Source: Euprymna scolopes (lineage: Eukaryota; Mollusca; Cephalopoda; Sepiida; Sepiolidae). Taken from it: DNA of 43,696 nucleotides. The notes below the pieces were generated by a model. The model did no database searches. It was not told the DNA's origin and was given only the letters and a program-made list of their open reading frames with translations. The DNA lies in the NCBI GenBank assembly GCA_024364805.1, contig CM044501.1:49574911-49618606 (forward strand), written 5' to 3'. Both the position numbers and the translations under genes were made by a program. Position 1 is the first letter of the stretch. Each line of letters opens with the position of its first letter. Of the stretch, positions 32,288-43,696 are shown piece by piece.

Positions 32288-33327
32288 TTATTATGTTTCG
32301 TATAATTTTATTTAGTATGCTTTTATTCGTATTATTTCATTTAATATTTAAGTATTATTTCATTTAATCATATATTTGTTAGTATTGTTTAATTTTGTAT
32401 AGTTTTGTGTCGCATTATTTTATTTTGTATTTTTTTATTATTTATGATTTTGTTTAGTTTTATTTCGTTAAATATTACTGTATTTACTAGTATTTTATTT
32501 CGTAATAGTTTATTAAGTATTATGCAATTTTGTAAAATTTTATACTTTATTATTTTCTGTGATTTTTTGTATTTTTCATTTCTTATTAATTTATTTCGTT
32601 TTATTGTACTCCATATAATTTTATTTAATCTTATATAATTTAGTCCTGGATNNNNNNNNNNNNNNNNNNNNNNNNNNNNNNNNNNNNNNNNNNNNNNNNN
32701 NNNNNNNNNNNNNNNNNNNNNNNNNNNNNNNNNNNNNNNNNNNNNNNNNNNNNNNNNNNNNNNNNNNNNNNNNNNNNNNNNNNNNNNNNNNNNNNNNNNN
32801 NNNNNNNNNNNNNNNNNNNNNNNNNNNNNNNNNNNNNNNNNNNNNNNNNNNNNNNNNNNNNNNNNNNNNNNNNNNNNNNNNNNNNNNNNNNNNNNNNNNN
32901 NNNNNNNNNNNNNNNNNNNNNNNNNNNNNNNNNNNNNNNNNNNNNNNNNNNNNNNNNNNNNNNNNNNNNNNNNNNNNNNNNNNNNNNNNNNNNNNNNNNN
33001 NNNNNNNNNNNNNNNNNNNNNNNNNNNNNNNNNNNNNNNNNNNNNNNNNNNNNNNNNNNNNNNNNNNNNNNNNNNNNNNNNNNNNNNNNNNNNNNNNNNN
33101 NNNNNNNNNNNNNNNNNNNNNNNNNNNNNNNNNNNNNNNNNNNNNNNNNNNNNNNNNNNNNNNNNNNNNNNNNNNNNNNNNNNNNNNNNNNNNNNNNNNN
33201 NNNNNNNNNNNNNNNNNNNNNNNNNNNNNNNNTTTTCATATAATTTTATTTAATCTTATATAATTTAGTCCTAGATTATTTTGTATTATTTTATTTGCTA
33301 TTATTTTTCATATAATTTTATTTAATA
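32288..33327. repeat. Degenerate minisatellite, right block, with assembly gap
   Basis: The same ATTATTTTATTT-type units as at 27885-28848. It contains a gap of 581 N (32652-33232). The 40 bases on each side of the gap are almost the same sequence. Confidence 0.8.
32652..33232. other. Assembly gap
   Basis: 581 undetermined bases. The flanks 32612-32651 and 33237-33276 match at 39 of 40 positions. Confidence 1.
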
Positions 33328-33896
33328 CTAGCTGAAGTACCCGGCGATTATAAGTTGTATATGATATGTTTGCATAGTTTTCCTCTAACATTATAATATA
33401 ATAAAATAAATAAACATAAATTGATATTCACGGAAATTAACTATTCTACTGTAAGCGAAGTGTCATTTTAAAAATAATGGGCAACAGAACTGAGAATTCG
33501 TATTCCTGTCGTATAAAATGTTCTTAAAATTTACGAAAACTTCAAAATGTGAAGAAAGGAATTTTACTCAAAATCTAAGTAATATTTATAATTTACTTGT
33601 TACAAACAATTTTATTTTGTATGAAGGAAACGTCTATTTTATGTTAAAAGTGTCTAAAAATCATTTCAATAAAGTAAAAGTTTAAGAAAAAATCCAAAAA
33701 ACAAAACGAATAAGCATGCGAAGATTTGTAAGGAAATTATTATCAGAAAAATACAAAATAATAAAAACGCAAGCATTATGAAAATTTACATTTGTGTATG
33801 AAATTAATATTTGTTTATCTAATCGATCAATGAATAAGACACACACACACACGCATATATATATATGTATATATAAGAAAACATGCCTATATATAC

Positions 33897-33930
<34 letters not shown>

Positions 33931-35700
33931 GTATGTATTCTTATACGTATATGACATCATATTTCTGAAAAACATAACACACACATTCGGAAACGTTAGT
34001 AGTTTTATATGGAATTAATATTTTTTTAATCTAATCGGTTAAAGAATAACGAAGATATATTCGGGCATTTGAGTTTATTTCTGACATTTCTATCTTTCTA
34101 AATAAAGGAAAACAACGTCTGAAATTCTTTGTTCTTTAAAAATAAAATAAAACGCACGTATTCGGAGACGCAGGGATATTTGCTACTTGTACAGTGTACA
34201 AACTAAACTGAAATGATAACGTTATTATTTGAAACACCATTCTTACCATGAGGCGGGGGCTTGTAAATTATATGCAGTTTCACCTAACAATTTAATGAAT
34301 AAAATACTATAAAATTGTAATTTAACTTTAAAATTCTATCTGAAACGTAACACGGCGCGTACACTGCAAACACAATATGTATTTATCTAATCGGTTAAAA
34401 GATAATAAAAAAGATATATAGATATTTCTGCGTATATTTGAATCCCGTAAATTCTATTTTCTTTAAAAATAAAGAAAATTCAAGCATTCGGAAACATTAA
34501 AATACTTATATGAAATCAATATTTGATTATATAAAAGGTGAAAGAATAAAAATAGATATAAGTATTGCATCGTACATAAAATTTTGATCGTTACAAAAGA
34601 GGACAGAAGAAATTATTTCAATAAAAAGGAGAGAATCGAAGGAAGTTATTTGGAGAAAAGAAACGTATCTGGAGGAAGCATGTGTAAAAAAAAGTAAAAA
34701 TAAGTTGAATATACCTACAATATTATACTGTCGATTGGCACTTGTATCAGTGCCGGGTGAATGAACGTAAACTTTATAAGGATCATTTTATTTTTGAGCA
34801 AAATCAAATTTTATTTAATTTCGCTAAAAATGAATAGGTGAGAGAACGTTTGTTTGTGTTTGAATGATTGCTTTCGTGTCAAGCTTTCATGTTTTAAAAT
34901 AGTCTCGTAATAAATGGACGACGATATTTTGACTATTTTGGTGGATATTTTGCTTTTGTTGTAATGAAAATCATATTCACGGAAATTATTCCACTGTAAG
35001 TGAAGTGTTGAAGGTAACTGAGTCTATCTATTGTTATCATAGATGTAAAATATAATATACATGAGACATTTTATCTAATTAGCTATAATATTTTAAGAAA
35101 CAAACATGTACTTTGTGATGCCATAATGTCCTGTGAAAGAAAACTCTGCTAGAAAAAAAAATAAAAAAAATAAAAGGAACGTTAGAATTTTTAGTACTAG
35201 TGCTGTGTACGAATTATACTGAAAGAATAACGCAATATTTTAGAGAGCCATCTTTAGCATGGGGAGGAAGGCTTTTTAACTGTTCTGCACTTTCACCGCA
35301 AAACTAAATAGAAAAGAAAGATACCATATTATTTAAATTTAAATTTGAAATCCTATCTGACATGTAACACGGGACTACACTGCAAAAACACCGAATATTT
35401 CTTGGAAATGATTTTTTTTATCTAATCAGTTAAAGAATAATAACAAAAAATATATAAGTATGTATTCGTATATTTGAATTAAACAAAAACGTCGTCTAGT
35501 GAGAATTACCATTTTGCATTTAAATTTGCCGATGTCTGTACGCGATATACATGCATGTAAACAAAGATATTACTTGCTATAATCATCCTTAGCTCATGAA
35601 TATTTTTCCTGAGAATTTCAGTTTTATGTGACCAGTAGTTTAAGAGTTTAGCTGTTAGATATTTACACACAAACATACATGTACTGTTTTTTTTCATATA
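33328..35700 (+). repeat. CCCGGCG-headed, internally repetitive non-coding element
   Basis: It begins ACTAGCTGAAGTACCCGGCG within the minisatellite, which resumes near 35730. Inside, a motif like ATCTAATCGGTTAAAGAATAA recurs near 33815, 34038, 34392 and 35418. A longer block (34195-34440) recurs diverged at 35205-35465. The line TATTCACGGAAATTA recurs at 33424 and 34972. I see no protein. It may be a large non-autonomous element grown by internal duplication. Confidence 0.5.
33849..33929. repeat. (TA)n-rich microsatellite
   Basis: Interrupted TA runs with CA at the left. Reading frames across it are artefacts. Confidence 0.9.
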
Positions 35701-35770
35701 GATTATTTAATTTCATATTTTTAAGTGTCGTATTATTTCATCTATTATTATTTTATTTATAATCATTTTC
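35701..35770. repeat. Minisatellite remnant
   Basis: TATTATTTCATCTATTATTATTTTATTT resembles the units at 27885-28848. Its position after 35700 suggests the 33328-35700 element was inserted into the array. Confidence 0.5.
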
Positions 35771-37154
35771 AACCGTCTGATATACATTTGATGAAGCAAA
35801 GAGCTTAATGCTAATTTGGTGCAATTGTAACTATAAATTTGAGAGAATAAATATTTTTATTACAATAAGTTGTAATCGATATCTTATATTCTTTCATATA
35901 TCCATGTGTGTACTAAATTAATTAATTAACTAGTCATTAATCTGCTTAACCTAAACCAGCGTAGTGCGAGCTATGTTCAATTCTTTTTCATGCAAATAAA
36001 CTAAATGGTAACACATCGTAAAAGCTATTTCCAACTTTTGTTAAATTTTAACTATCGTATTGTACATTAATTTATAAGTATCCCCTAAATTTCAATGTAT
36101 TTGGAGTATTTTAAAAGGGATTATACGGACGTCCTGAAAGATAATGGAGATAAAGATGAGAGATGACATTGGCTATAATATGGGCATAACATGTGGAAAT
36201 AAAAATATGTCAGTCTTACATTGAATCCATATACATTAGACAATGATTAAGTGTATGTCATTGAATTGCAACCTCTTCTTAAAACCTTTCAGCTGAAGCC
36301 GTATATTTCCGATGTTTTGGAATAAAAGAAAAATAGGAAATCTTGATAAAACTTGAATAAAGTTTCTACAAAAAAGGTTTAATATTATGATATCTTGATT
36401 ATTATTTTAGTAAAGGAGCATAAATCTGTTGTGTACGGAGAAATAAATTTACCCGACTTGGAACGAATATTCTTCTAGTTTAGTAAAAATGTGTTTTTCC
36501 ACAACAACACGCTTGGTCTGCAAATGATGGTTTATATTAAATATAGTGCAACTCTGGCGAGTATTTACGAGAAGAGTATAACAGTTCAACAGACAACAAC
36601 ATTTATTAATCATATGCGTATTAATGCACTCATTAACTAGATTCGAATGACATCTGCTGAAGAATAGGTCATTGTTTCCCTAGTGAGCCGTTGAAATACT
36701 TTTCAAAAAGTGCAACTTAATATCATTGCTATTTCGAGAGAAAAGTCGGTCATTATTCTGAATGAACTGCAATTAATTATTATGAATTGAATCAGGTGAT
36801 TTTTTCCATTTATCCTGACATGCGGTGCATTCTTTTGTTTTGACATTAAACTAATTCAAACCCAACTTATTTATCTAATGTAGAATGTTTTTACTTTATG
36901 TATATTAGATACATCCAACTTAATACGCAATTTTCTGTCTCATTCGATTGTTATAATATTACAACAAATTCAGTGAAAGTATATGTTAGTATTTAATCAT
37001 TATTTCCGCAAAGGCGGTTATTTTTTCGGTGTATTTCTTAGTTTGTGTGTCACAATGTTTGTTTATTTTATAACATACATTAGCGTCAGGATTACTTGAG
37101 CAATCGTGATGAAACCTGGTTAAAATATCAGCAGGATGTAATTAAATAGTGTGA
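35771..37154. other. Unassigned AT-rich DNA
   Basis: No gene or recognised element. Confidence 0.5.
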
Positions 37155-37476
37155 AAATTTTATAAAGACTTTTTAATTTGAACAGAGCATATTGCTATTG
37201 CCATATAAATTCAGGATTATGTTTAACAGACCCCCCCATCGATTAAACATTGAGTTGTTTGTTTACATTACATTATACCCTGCAGTGTAGTATAGTAAGG
37301 GGAACAGGAAACACGGGGTGTATTCTAAAGTCTGCCAGCTAAAGGGAAGATTCTAATAGGCTCTTCGGCATCTAGAAACCTTAACATTAAGTGGTGGGGG
37401 TCTGCTGCTAGTTCGGTTAGTCGGGAGTATGTACAGTGAGAGAGAACGATTACTATGAGTTCATCAGACCACGTTC

Positions 37477-37484
37477 CATTAAAG
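37477..37484. repeat. Target-site duplication, left copy (CATTAAAG)
   Basis: Identical to 38828-38835. The empty site in LINE copy A reads CCATTAAAATACTT at 5997-6010. Confidence 0.85.
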
Positions 37485-38827
37485 TAGGCACCGCCAAAAG
37501 TGGCCGCAAAATCAAGTTGTTGTTGTTTTTTAAAACGAAATTACATTTATTAAAATCCATTATTTCTGAGTAACTTTTTTTTTCCAGAAATATAAAACCC
37601 TGAATTTTATCATATAGAAAACAGAATAATGTAAAACTTTTTCTACTACTTTTAATTCAATTTTAAATGTTAAATTTTCCCAAAAAGTTAACAATTGACA
37701 TTTTTTGTCTTGCACAAAAAACGTACTTAAATATTAAAAAAAAAAGGGTTTTTGAAATAATTAATTAATTTATTTATTGTCTAACTAAGATTTAGGATGA
37801 TTTTCTAAGAGGATATGCAAAAATATTATAATATAAGTACCTGAATTTCAAATAATTCCACTTATTCATATAGATAACCAGATATTTCGCGTTGACGTAG
37901 AGTTCAGATCGACTCTGTTTACGTTTTCGTTTGATAAAAAGCAAACTATGGAAGACGAAACAGGCCAAAAAAAACTTATTTTTCAGTGACGAAAATTTCA
38001 ATGTATTATTAAGCTGAGGCTGGCCAGTACCAGATGGGTGACCATTTGTATGAGTTTGGTTTTTAATGTGTATGTGTGTGGGGGCCAGGCTCCCCAAAAT
38101 GGGGGGCAATTTAAAGCAGAATAAAAAAAAATATTTCAGCGCGTTTGGTCCACCGTAGTTGAAAGGCGGCAAACGTTTTCAAACGGGATCGAAAAAAATG
38201 ATGCTATTTTTAACACAAAGGGCACAATATTTATCGAATTTTTTTGGGGGGGTATCGATTATTCAAAGCATGCCCTGTTTAATAATGGTCATGCATTATT
38301 CGGCTCGCTAAAAAAAAAATTGTTAATTTATTTATCAAAAATTTTAAAATAGATTTTTTCGTATAAATATTAAAATTTTTTTTTTTTGTTTTGCTTAACT
38401 TAAATTAATTATTTTACTTAACATATTCGCCGAATTTCACACTTCAAAACTCAAAAGCGGGATAATTAAACACAATCGAAGTTCTGATATTCAGACGTCA
38501 AAATAAGGTATGCAAACAATTTTTTTTTTTAAATCTATAATTCTGTCCCTTACAACAACACAATATGTTGATTTCAGTTTCAGATGATTATTTTAAGCAT
38601 ATTTGTTCCCACTTCAAAACAAGGGGGGTTTTGTAAGCAAAAATATATATATATATATAAATATCGTTTATGAAAAATAAATACACTGTTATAAAGTTCA
38701 TTCTTCTCCTAATAATCGCTGAAAATTTCGTATTGATCGGATAATTACCTGATTTTTGGTAGATTTTTAAAAAGACGGTCCGTCAAAAAGTACTGACCTG
38801 CCCCCCCCCCAGTTTTGGCGGTGCCTA
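37485..38827. mobile_element. Non-autonomous DNA transposon, hAT-like, nested in the LINE
   Basis: 1343 bases bounded by inverted ends TAGGCACCGCCAAAA and TTTTGGCGGTGCCTA (15 of 15, with TGG extending the match after one mismatch). An identical 8-base duplication, CATTAAAG, lies on each side. Eight-base duplications are made by hAT, P and Merlin elements; ends beginning TAG or CAG favour hAT. The interior is AT-rich. Its longest frame (minus strand, 37792-38172, 126 codons) has no transposase motif, so the element must have been moved by proteins made elsewhere. Confidence 0.85.
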
Positions 38828-38835
38828 CATTAAAG
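38828..38835. repeat. Target-site duplication, right copy (CATTAAAG)
   Basis: Identical to the left copy at 37477-37484. Confidence 0.85.
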
Positions 38836-40654
38836 TATTTATAAAACAAGCACAGTACTGCGATAATCTTAGCAGTGGAAGAAATATTGATGCTTAGTCG
38901 ACAGTGCGGAAAATATTAAATTTAAGACATTTTGGCTGCTGTCTAAGAGTGAGATACTAGTGTAAGATGAAGCAGTCAATACTCCATGCGTGGCATAATT
39001 GTGATCTTGTAAAGATATAAAATGCTCTCTATTGTGAGTAATTTTCGAGCACGAGAGAGGAGACCCACATTCTTTGCAGCAGCCTTGGAAATGTTCTCGA
39101 TGTATTTGTTCCAATTCATGTTGCCTGTAAATGTTAGGCCAAGAAGTTTGATAGATGGGCCCTCAGATAGTGGACAATCGTTGGTTGAAAAGGTTTTTGT
39201 GTAATTATTGAGGGAAGCTCAGTTTTAGTCGTATTAAATGTTATCAACCATTTTCAGCCTCATTCCACTACCGACGAAAGGTCGTTTTTTAGGGTTTCGG
39301 TTTTGTACTTGGATATGGATATATTCATTTTTTCTCCCGTGTATATTATACATTTTAATGTCATCAAGGATAGTCATCTCAGACACAACTTTATCAGGGA
39401 GGTCGTTTTTGAAATAATAAAGTTCAAAGATCTACCCGTATATCATACCTGCATTAATATTCTGTTTAAAGACGTATAGTCATTTGGGACAACCTGATAT
39501 TTTTTCTTGTCTTGAATCTTATGTTGAATATTTCTCTATAAACATCATGAAAAATTATTCGTCCCAGACTTTATCAAAGAGTTTATATATGTTAAAAGCT
39601 ACAGTTTTAGTTTTCGCAACGTATCCAGTGCACAATATATGCATTCATCAATGACCGTTAAAATAGTCAGAAGAAAACTGGCTTGCCCACTGTTGGTCAG
39701 AAATAAGTTTGAGATTTACATAATGGTGGACTAGTGTTTAATTAAAGATTCAATAATATTAGCGAATAGCTGGATGAGATTAATGGGGACAGAGTTAGGC
39801 GCGTCAGTGCTTTCGCCAGAATTCTTGAATACTGGTACAACGGAGGCAATTTCCCAGCTATCAAGAAAGCAAGACTTAACTAGGCATTTGTTGAAGAGTT
39901 TAAGAGTAGAGTTATTAGGTCAAACAGTCATTTTTAATCAATATAGCAGGGATGAAATCAGACCCATACGCCTGGCAGTTGTTTATCTTTTTTATTTTTA
40001 CTTTACAGGCATCATAAAATGTGTTTTCTGATCTACGAGTGTAGCGTCTGTAACGAAAGGGAATTTAAGAGGGAGTGATTTGAGAGGTCTAACATAAGGT
40101 TGGAGAAAAACCGCTGGACAAGAAGGTCATCTTTCTCGTTTGCCGTGCAAGGAAGCCCATGGTTGTTGGATAGTGGAGAAGTGTTCATTGACCATTATTC
40201 ACCACACTGTTATAACTTTTTCAGAAATTATGAATTACTATTTTGCAATTCGATACATTTTTAGATCACTTCTGTACGCCGCCTCGTGTACCGAATATAA
40301 AGTTTTATTTTTAATGACTTTAGTGCCAACATATAGAATAAAAAACCATGTCCAGAACAAATGAAAAATATTAAGTTTTTTTTTCTACATAAGTATAATA
40401 CTAGATGTATAAATATTTGTGCCTGTGTATAAATATTTAACAGATACTCTTAATCTACTGGTAAAACAACACTGAAATGAACAAGAAATAGTAATCATAC
40501 ACGGAAATAGCTTAAACGAGTACAATCTTTTTTGAATGAAAAATAAGCGTACAGAAATATATCGGCAAGTTGAAATGAACATTTTGTATGTCGACTTGCT
40601 GATAGCTTTCTATTAACTTTAGTGTCACCAAGTTAATTGTTAACACTTTTGAAA

Positions 40655-40708
40655 TACTTACAACAGACGCACACACACACCACACATACACACACAAACA
40701 CACAACAC

Positions 40709-40767
<59 letters not shown>
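40655..40767. repeat. (CA)n and (TA)n microsatellites
   Basis: An interrupted CA run at 40663-40706 followed by TA runs to 40767. Confidence 0.9.
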
Positions 40768-40771
<4 letters not shown>

Positions 40772-40875
40772 AATTATTTCATAGAGAAGTGGCTCTAATA
40801 ATGATACATACGAAATCGGCATGGATTAAAAATACCCAAGCTTATCTTACGACCGGGCAAAACTGGGCGTCCCAT
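40768..40875 (-). repeat. CCCAGTTTTGCCCGG-headed repeat, minus strand
   Basis: The minus strand reads GACGCCCAGTTTTGCCCGG at 40854-40872, then a body with AATCCATGCCGATTTCG. It runs into the (TA)n at 40767, so the simple repeat lies at its tail here. Confidence 0.45.
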
Positions 40876-42185
40876 CAGAAAAGTAGTTAAGCTGATCTAT
40901 AAAATAATAGCTCATTAATTTGGGAAATAAAAAAGCAACATTCAAAAGTATGAAAAAAATATTTTAAAAAAACATACAGCGAAATTAAAAAAAAATTATT
41001 GTATACCTGAAAAAATATAACATTTAATAAAATAATAAATAGAATGAGAGGATTAATAATATAAATTATATTACAAAATAAAATAAGCATAAATACAAGA
41101 TATAACTAAACTCATTCTGCGTACTCCCATACCTGTCGTCGTAGGCGATTGCTGACTTACTAACTCCGTTTCGGTTTTGCGACAGTTGCATGTCATTACC
41201 CAGAACCCAACAAATTTTTGACACGCTCAATTATCCTTTTCTCTTTTTTTATTTTCTTCACCCCCTGCCTATCTTTTTATGTCTTATCTTTATAATTTTA
41301 CAAATCTTTTTATAACTTTTGTTTCCTTTCCTTTCTTTGTTCCCTTACTCTCCTTTCTTTCCTTTCTCTTACTTTTTAACATCCATATGCAATCACTAAA
41401 AACCACATCTTTCCTTTTTATTTTAACTTGAATCATCTGACGATATAGGCGGATAATTTTTATCCTGTTTATTGAAACAATTTGTAATGAATTAAGTTAA
41501 TACACTTGAGGTTGTAATAAAAAAAGCATATTTGGCTCTACTAAAGTATTGAGCATTTTTTAATCTTATTTTTATTCATGATGAATCAAATGTACAAAAT
41601 ATAAAATGATGAAAAAATATAAAATTTAAGTAAAAAGTGACAAGTATATACATGAAGTATAAATGGAATAAACGACCCTAACCTTAAATTTACCTCCATG
41701 GAGAGTCTCATATCATTATGTGAATACAACCTATCCTCTATATTGTCATTTTTCTATATAGTCTGGACCATGCAATAGTTTTCGGTAGGAAAACTTAATG
41801 TCTAAATTCCGCAATAATTTTATTAACAATATTTAATCCGTTCTTTGATTCCTCTGTTTCTAAGAATTTTATTAAAACTTAAAACAGCGTTTTATAAGAT
41901 CTACACGTATGATGGCAGGTTTGGGATTCTGGTGTTTATGCTACATTATCTGATAAAAAAATGAAAAAAAAAACGCTGCTTTTCCATGCATTTTATATTT
42001 CCCGATATGACTTGATCCTTTACTTAACGATTGATATTCATCCGGACTTCACTGATAAAATCTCTTCTGCCACGCCGATCTACTTCTGACTATTATTTTT
42101 AAGAGTTATCATAAAAGCGAGATTAAATATAGACGGAATCCTTTTAACATAAAAATGAAATATGATGTGCGACAATTCTTTGCAC
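40876..42185. other. Unassigned AT-rich DNA
   Basis: No gene seen. A stretch at 41230-41365 is T/C-rich. Confidence 0.5.
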
Positions 42186-42189
42186 TCCA

Positions 42190-42211
42190 AATATATATAT
42201 ATATATATATG

Positions 42212-42252
<41 letters not shown>

Positions 42253-42275
42253 TATTATTATTACTATTATTATTA
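42190..42275. repeat. (TA)n followed by (ATT)n microsatellite
   Basis: TA units to about 42251, then ATT units. Confidence 0.9.
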
Positions 42276-42454
42276 TTTCCACAGCAAAGCACCGTCGCAG
42301 CTACCAAGAGTCATGACAGCTAACAAACCGGAATCCAAGACTCAAGTTTCGCAATCATTTGGGCTGATTAGTACGACATATCCGAACTCGGAATTCGAAA
42401 CACGAGTTTCTTGGATGCGAGGCGAATACTCCGTCACATGAGAAAATGCGTAAC

Positions 42455-42810
42455 ACACATAATTTGGTTGGTTGGTTGTTTTTGTTTTACGGCATATCAA
42501 CCCTTTCCGGGTTATTTAATGCCGAATCCAAAGATTTTGAGGAAATTTTTTTTAATAGAATATATTTGCTGTTTTCACGTTGGTTTCTATTCAACCCATA
42601 GTTGGGACCCTAACAGGTACTACCACTCCGGGTCAGAGTGGACCTGGGAGCAATGGTAATTTAAGGGTGGCTCCACACTCCCCAAGCCCACAAGCTGGGG
42701 CCTCACCACTGGATATAGTTTAAGGTCATATCCAGGACCCCCATTGAGGGACTTTTACCCTCTGCAGGAGGGCACTCGGCGTATTCTAATGCCCCACCGA
42801 CAGAGCCGTA
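42455..42810. repeat. Possible dispersed repeat, GC-richer than surroundings
   Basis: It starts GGTTGGTTGTTTTTGTTTTA, then CGGCATATCAACCCTTTCCG. It stands out in base composition from its neighbours. The 82-codon frame over it has no domain. I suspect a mollusc repeat from memory of similar text, but I cannot confirm it from this window because there is only one copy. Confidence 0.3.
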
Positions 42811-43555
42811 ACACACATAAAAATTTATCAACTGACACAGATCAAGTAAACCACGGCGAAATTTGACTATGGAATGGACCTACTTCGTTTTAAACAAGGG
42901 AGGCGGTCATACAACTCAAGCCTATGTCTCACACGTAGGAATTTTATACTCGCTAGGACGAAGTTTGTCCGTGTGTGCAGCTTTGTGTGTTAGTTCGTTC
43001 CCTACGATCGGATTTTTATTGAATTTAACACGAAGGTAGTTTATTTGCCTGGAAATGTTTTATATCGGAATACCTTCGATAAGAATCTATAATGGAAATA
43101 ATTCTATGGAAGAAGGAAACAGGCGATTTTGACAAAAGTAAACACCTAACACAGCGTAACACCACAAGTACATTTGAAAAGTTTTATTACCACACCAGCC
43201 CAAAGGCCCGACATATAAACATCAACAGTAGGTTTTTTGGTATAACAAAAGTGCGTTTGGAATAATTTTTCCTGTTTAAAGCACAATTGCACTATGAAAA
43301 TGGATTTTTTCATCTGGAACTTTATTTCAAGAAATTTTATATAAAAATAATTTCATAAAATCAATACTAGGTTGTCTATATTGCAATGTAGACTGCAACG
43401 TATTGTGGATTAAGCAACTGCGTAGACGCATGTGAAGCTTTCTCCCGGTTAACCGCAACAGATCCCCAAGCATTTGATTTTTAAGAAATCTACGATTTCA
43501 CCGATTTCGATGACAATAAAAATATAGGAGTGTGAAACATTTTTGATCATCATTC
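42811..43555. other. Unassigned DNA
   Basis: No gene seen. Text such as GATTTCACCGATTTCGATGA near 43493 is typical of bodies of dispersed repeats, perhaps belonging to the minus-strand element headed at 43582. Confidence 0.4.
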
Positions 43556-43696
43556 AATCTTGGGCAACATCGGGTTGCTCCAATAGTATATATATATACT
43601 AACAATCGGTGCCCGGCGTTGCCCAGGTGTTTTGAGGTTTTTGCTGAGAAAAAAACAAAAAACGGTCAATTTTTTTAAACTTTGCCCCCTATTATA
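43556..43696. repeat. Head-to-head CCCGG-motif repeats around a short (TA)n
   Basis: The minus strand at 43561-43582 reads GGAGCAACCCGATGTTGCCC. The plus strand at 43611-43627 reads CCCGGCGTTGCCCAGG. Between them lies TATATATATATACTA. The right-hand member runs off the window. Confidence 0.5.

Larger units (their letters stand above)
37155..40330 (-). mobile_element. LINE family 1, copy D, split by a nested transposon
   Basis: It aligns with copy A (5600-7450) in the same orientation from the 3' end to the pre-polymerase linker. Shared landmarks are CATTCTTTGCAGCAGCCTTGG (part), AGGCCAAGAAGTTTGA and CCATGGTTGTTGGATAG (copy A: TCATGATTGTTGGATAG). It has many more substitutions and indels than copy A, and the polymerase is not readable in one frame over any long stretch. 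A 1343-base element interrupts it at 37485-38827. The 5' part (endonuclease) is absent. Confidence 0.8.

Noticed and set aside
32640-33239. 199-codon frame
   Set aside because: It consists of undetermined bases from the assembly gap.
36650-36700. CTGAAGA followed by GAAA near 36655
   Set aside because: The intervening 30 bases do not form a closing stem II, and no stem I or cleavage triplet fits.
37792-38172. 126-codon minus-strand frame inside the nested transposon
   Set aside because: It has no transposase motif or domain, its composition follows the AT-rich background, and no start context or neighbour supports it.

Overview
The window looks like intergenic DNA from a large, AT-rich, repeat-filled invertebrate genome. 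A mollusc, and within that a cephalopod, fits best. This is an inference from the mix of Jockey/CR1-type LINEs, BEL/Pao and Copia fossils, a Penelope-like element with a hammerhead ribozyme, Tc1/mariner copies, long (TA)n runs and scattered CCCGGCGTTGCCCGG-type motifs. I found no intact host gene, tRNA, rRNA or CRISPR array. Nearly everything recognisable is a mobile-element remnant. Two assembly gaps of N are present (12445-12551 and 32652-33232).

Layout. 1-2620: 5' part of a minus-strand BEL/Pao LTR element that runs off the left edge (Gag, aspartic protease, start of reverse transcriptase). 2637-5605: microsatellites, unassigned DNA and a GGAGTC-rich repeat. 5600-8985: minus-strand LINE of family 1 whose 5'-most segment is inverted. 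10025-11880: minus-strand LINE of family 2. 13190-14094: plus-strand 5' piece of family 1. 15065-15242: a foldback repeat. 17158-17595: a 3' piece of LINE family 2. 17830-20260: minus-strand Copia fossil. 20262-20895: a rearranged mariner whose parts face opposite ways. 20900-22373: a Tc1-like transposon with long inverted ends. 22600-23330: CCCGGC-motif repeats around a (TA)n tract. 25161-26048: Penelope-like remnant with a GIY-YIG endonuclease, a hammerhead ribozyme and an inverted repeat of 22 bases.

27885-35770 is a degenerate minisatellite built on units like ATTATTTTATTTAGT. It is split by an LTR element with no recognisable coding region (28849-32287) and by an internally repetitive element (33328-35700). 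37155-40330 is a further family 1 LINE, itself split by a 1343-base transposon with matching inverted ends and a perfect 8-base target duplication (37485-38827). The rest to 43696 is microsatellite, unassigned DNA and more CCCGGC-motif repeats.

These parts do not form a pathway. They record successive insertions, several of them nested, which gives relative ages. The best-supported unusual items are the Penelope-associated hammerhead ribozyme, the nested 8-base-duplication transposon with its empty site visible in a sister LINE copy, the LTR element inside the minisatellite, and the LINE copy with a twin-priming-like 5' inversion. I saw no convincing sign of a wholly new system.
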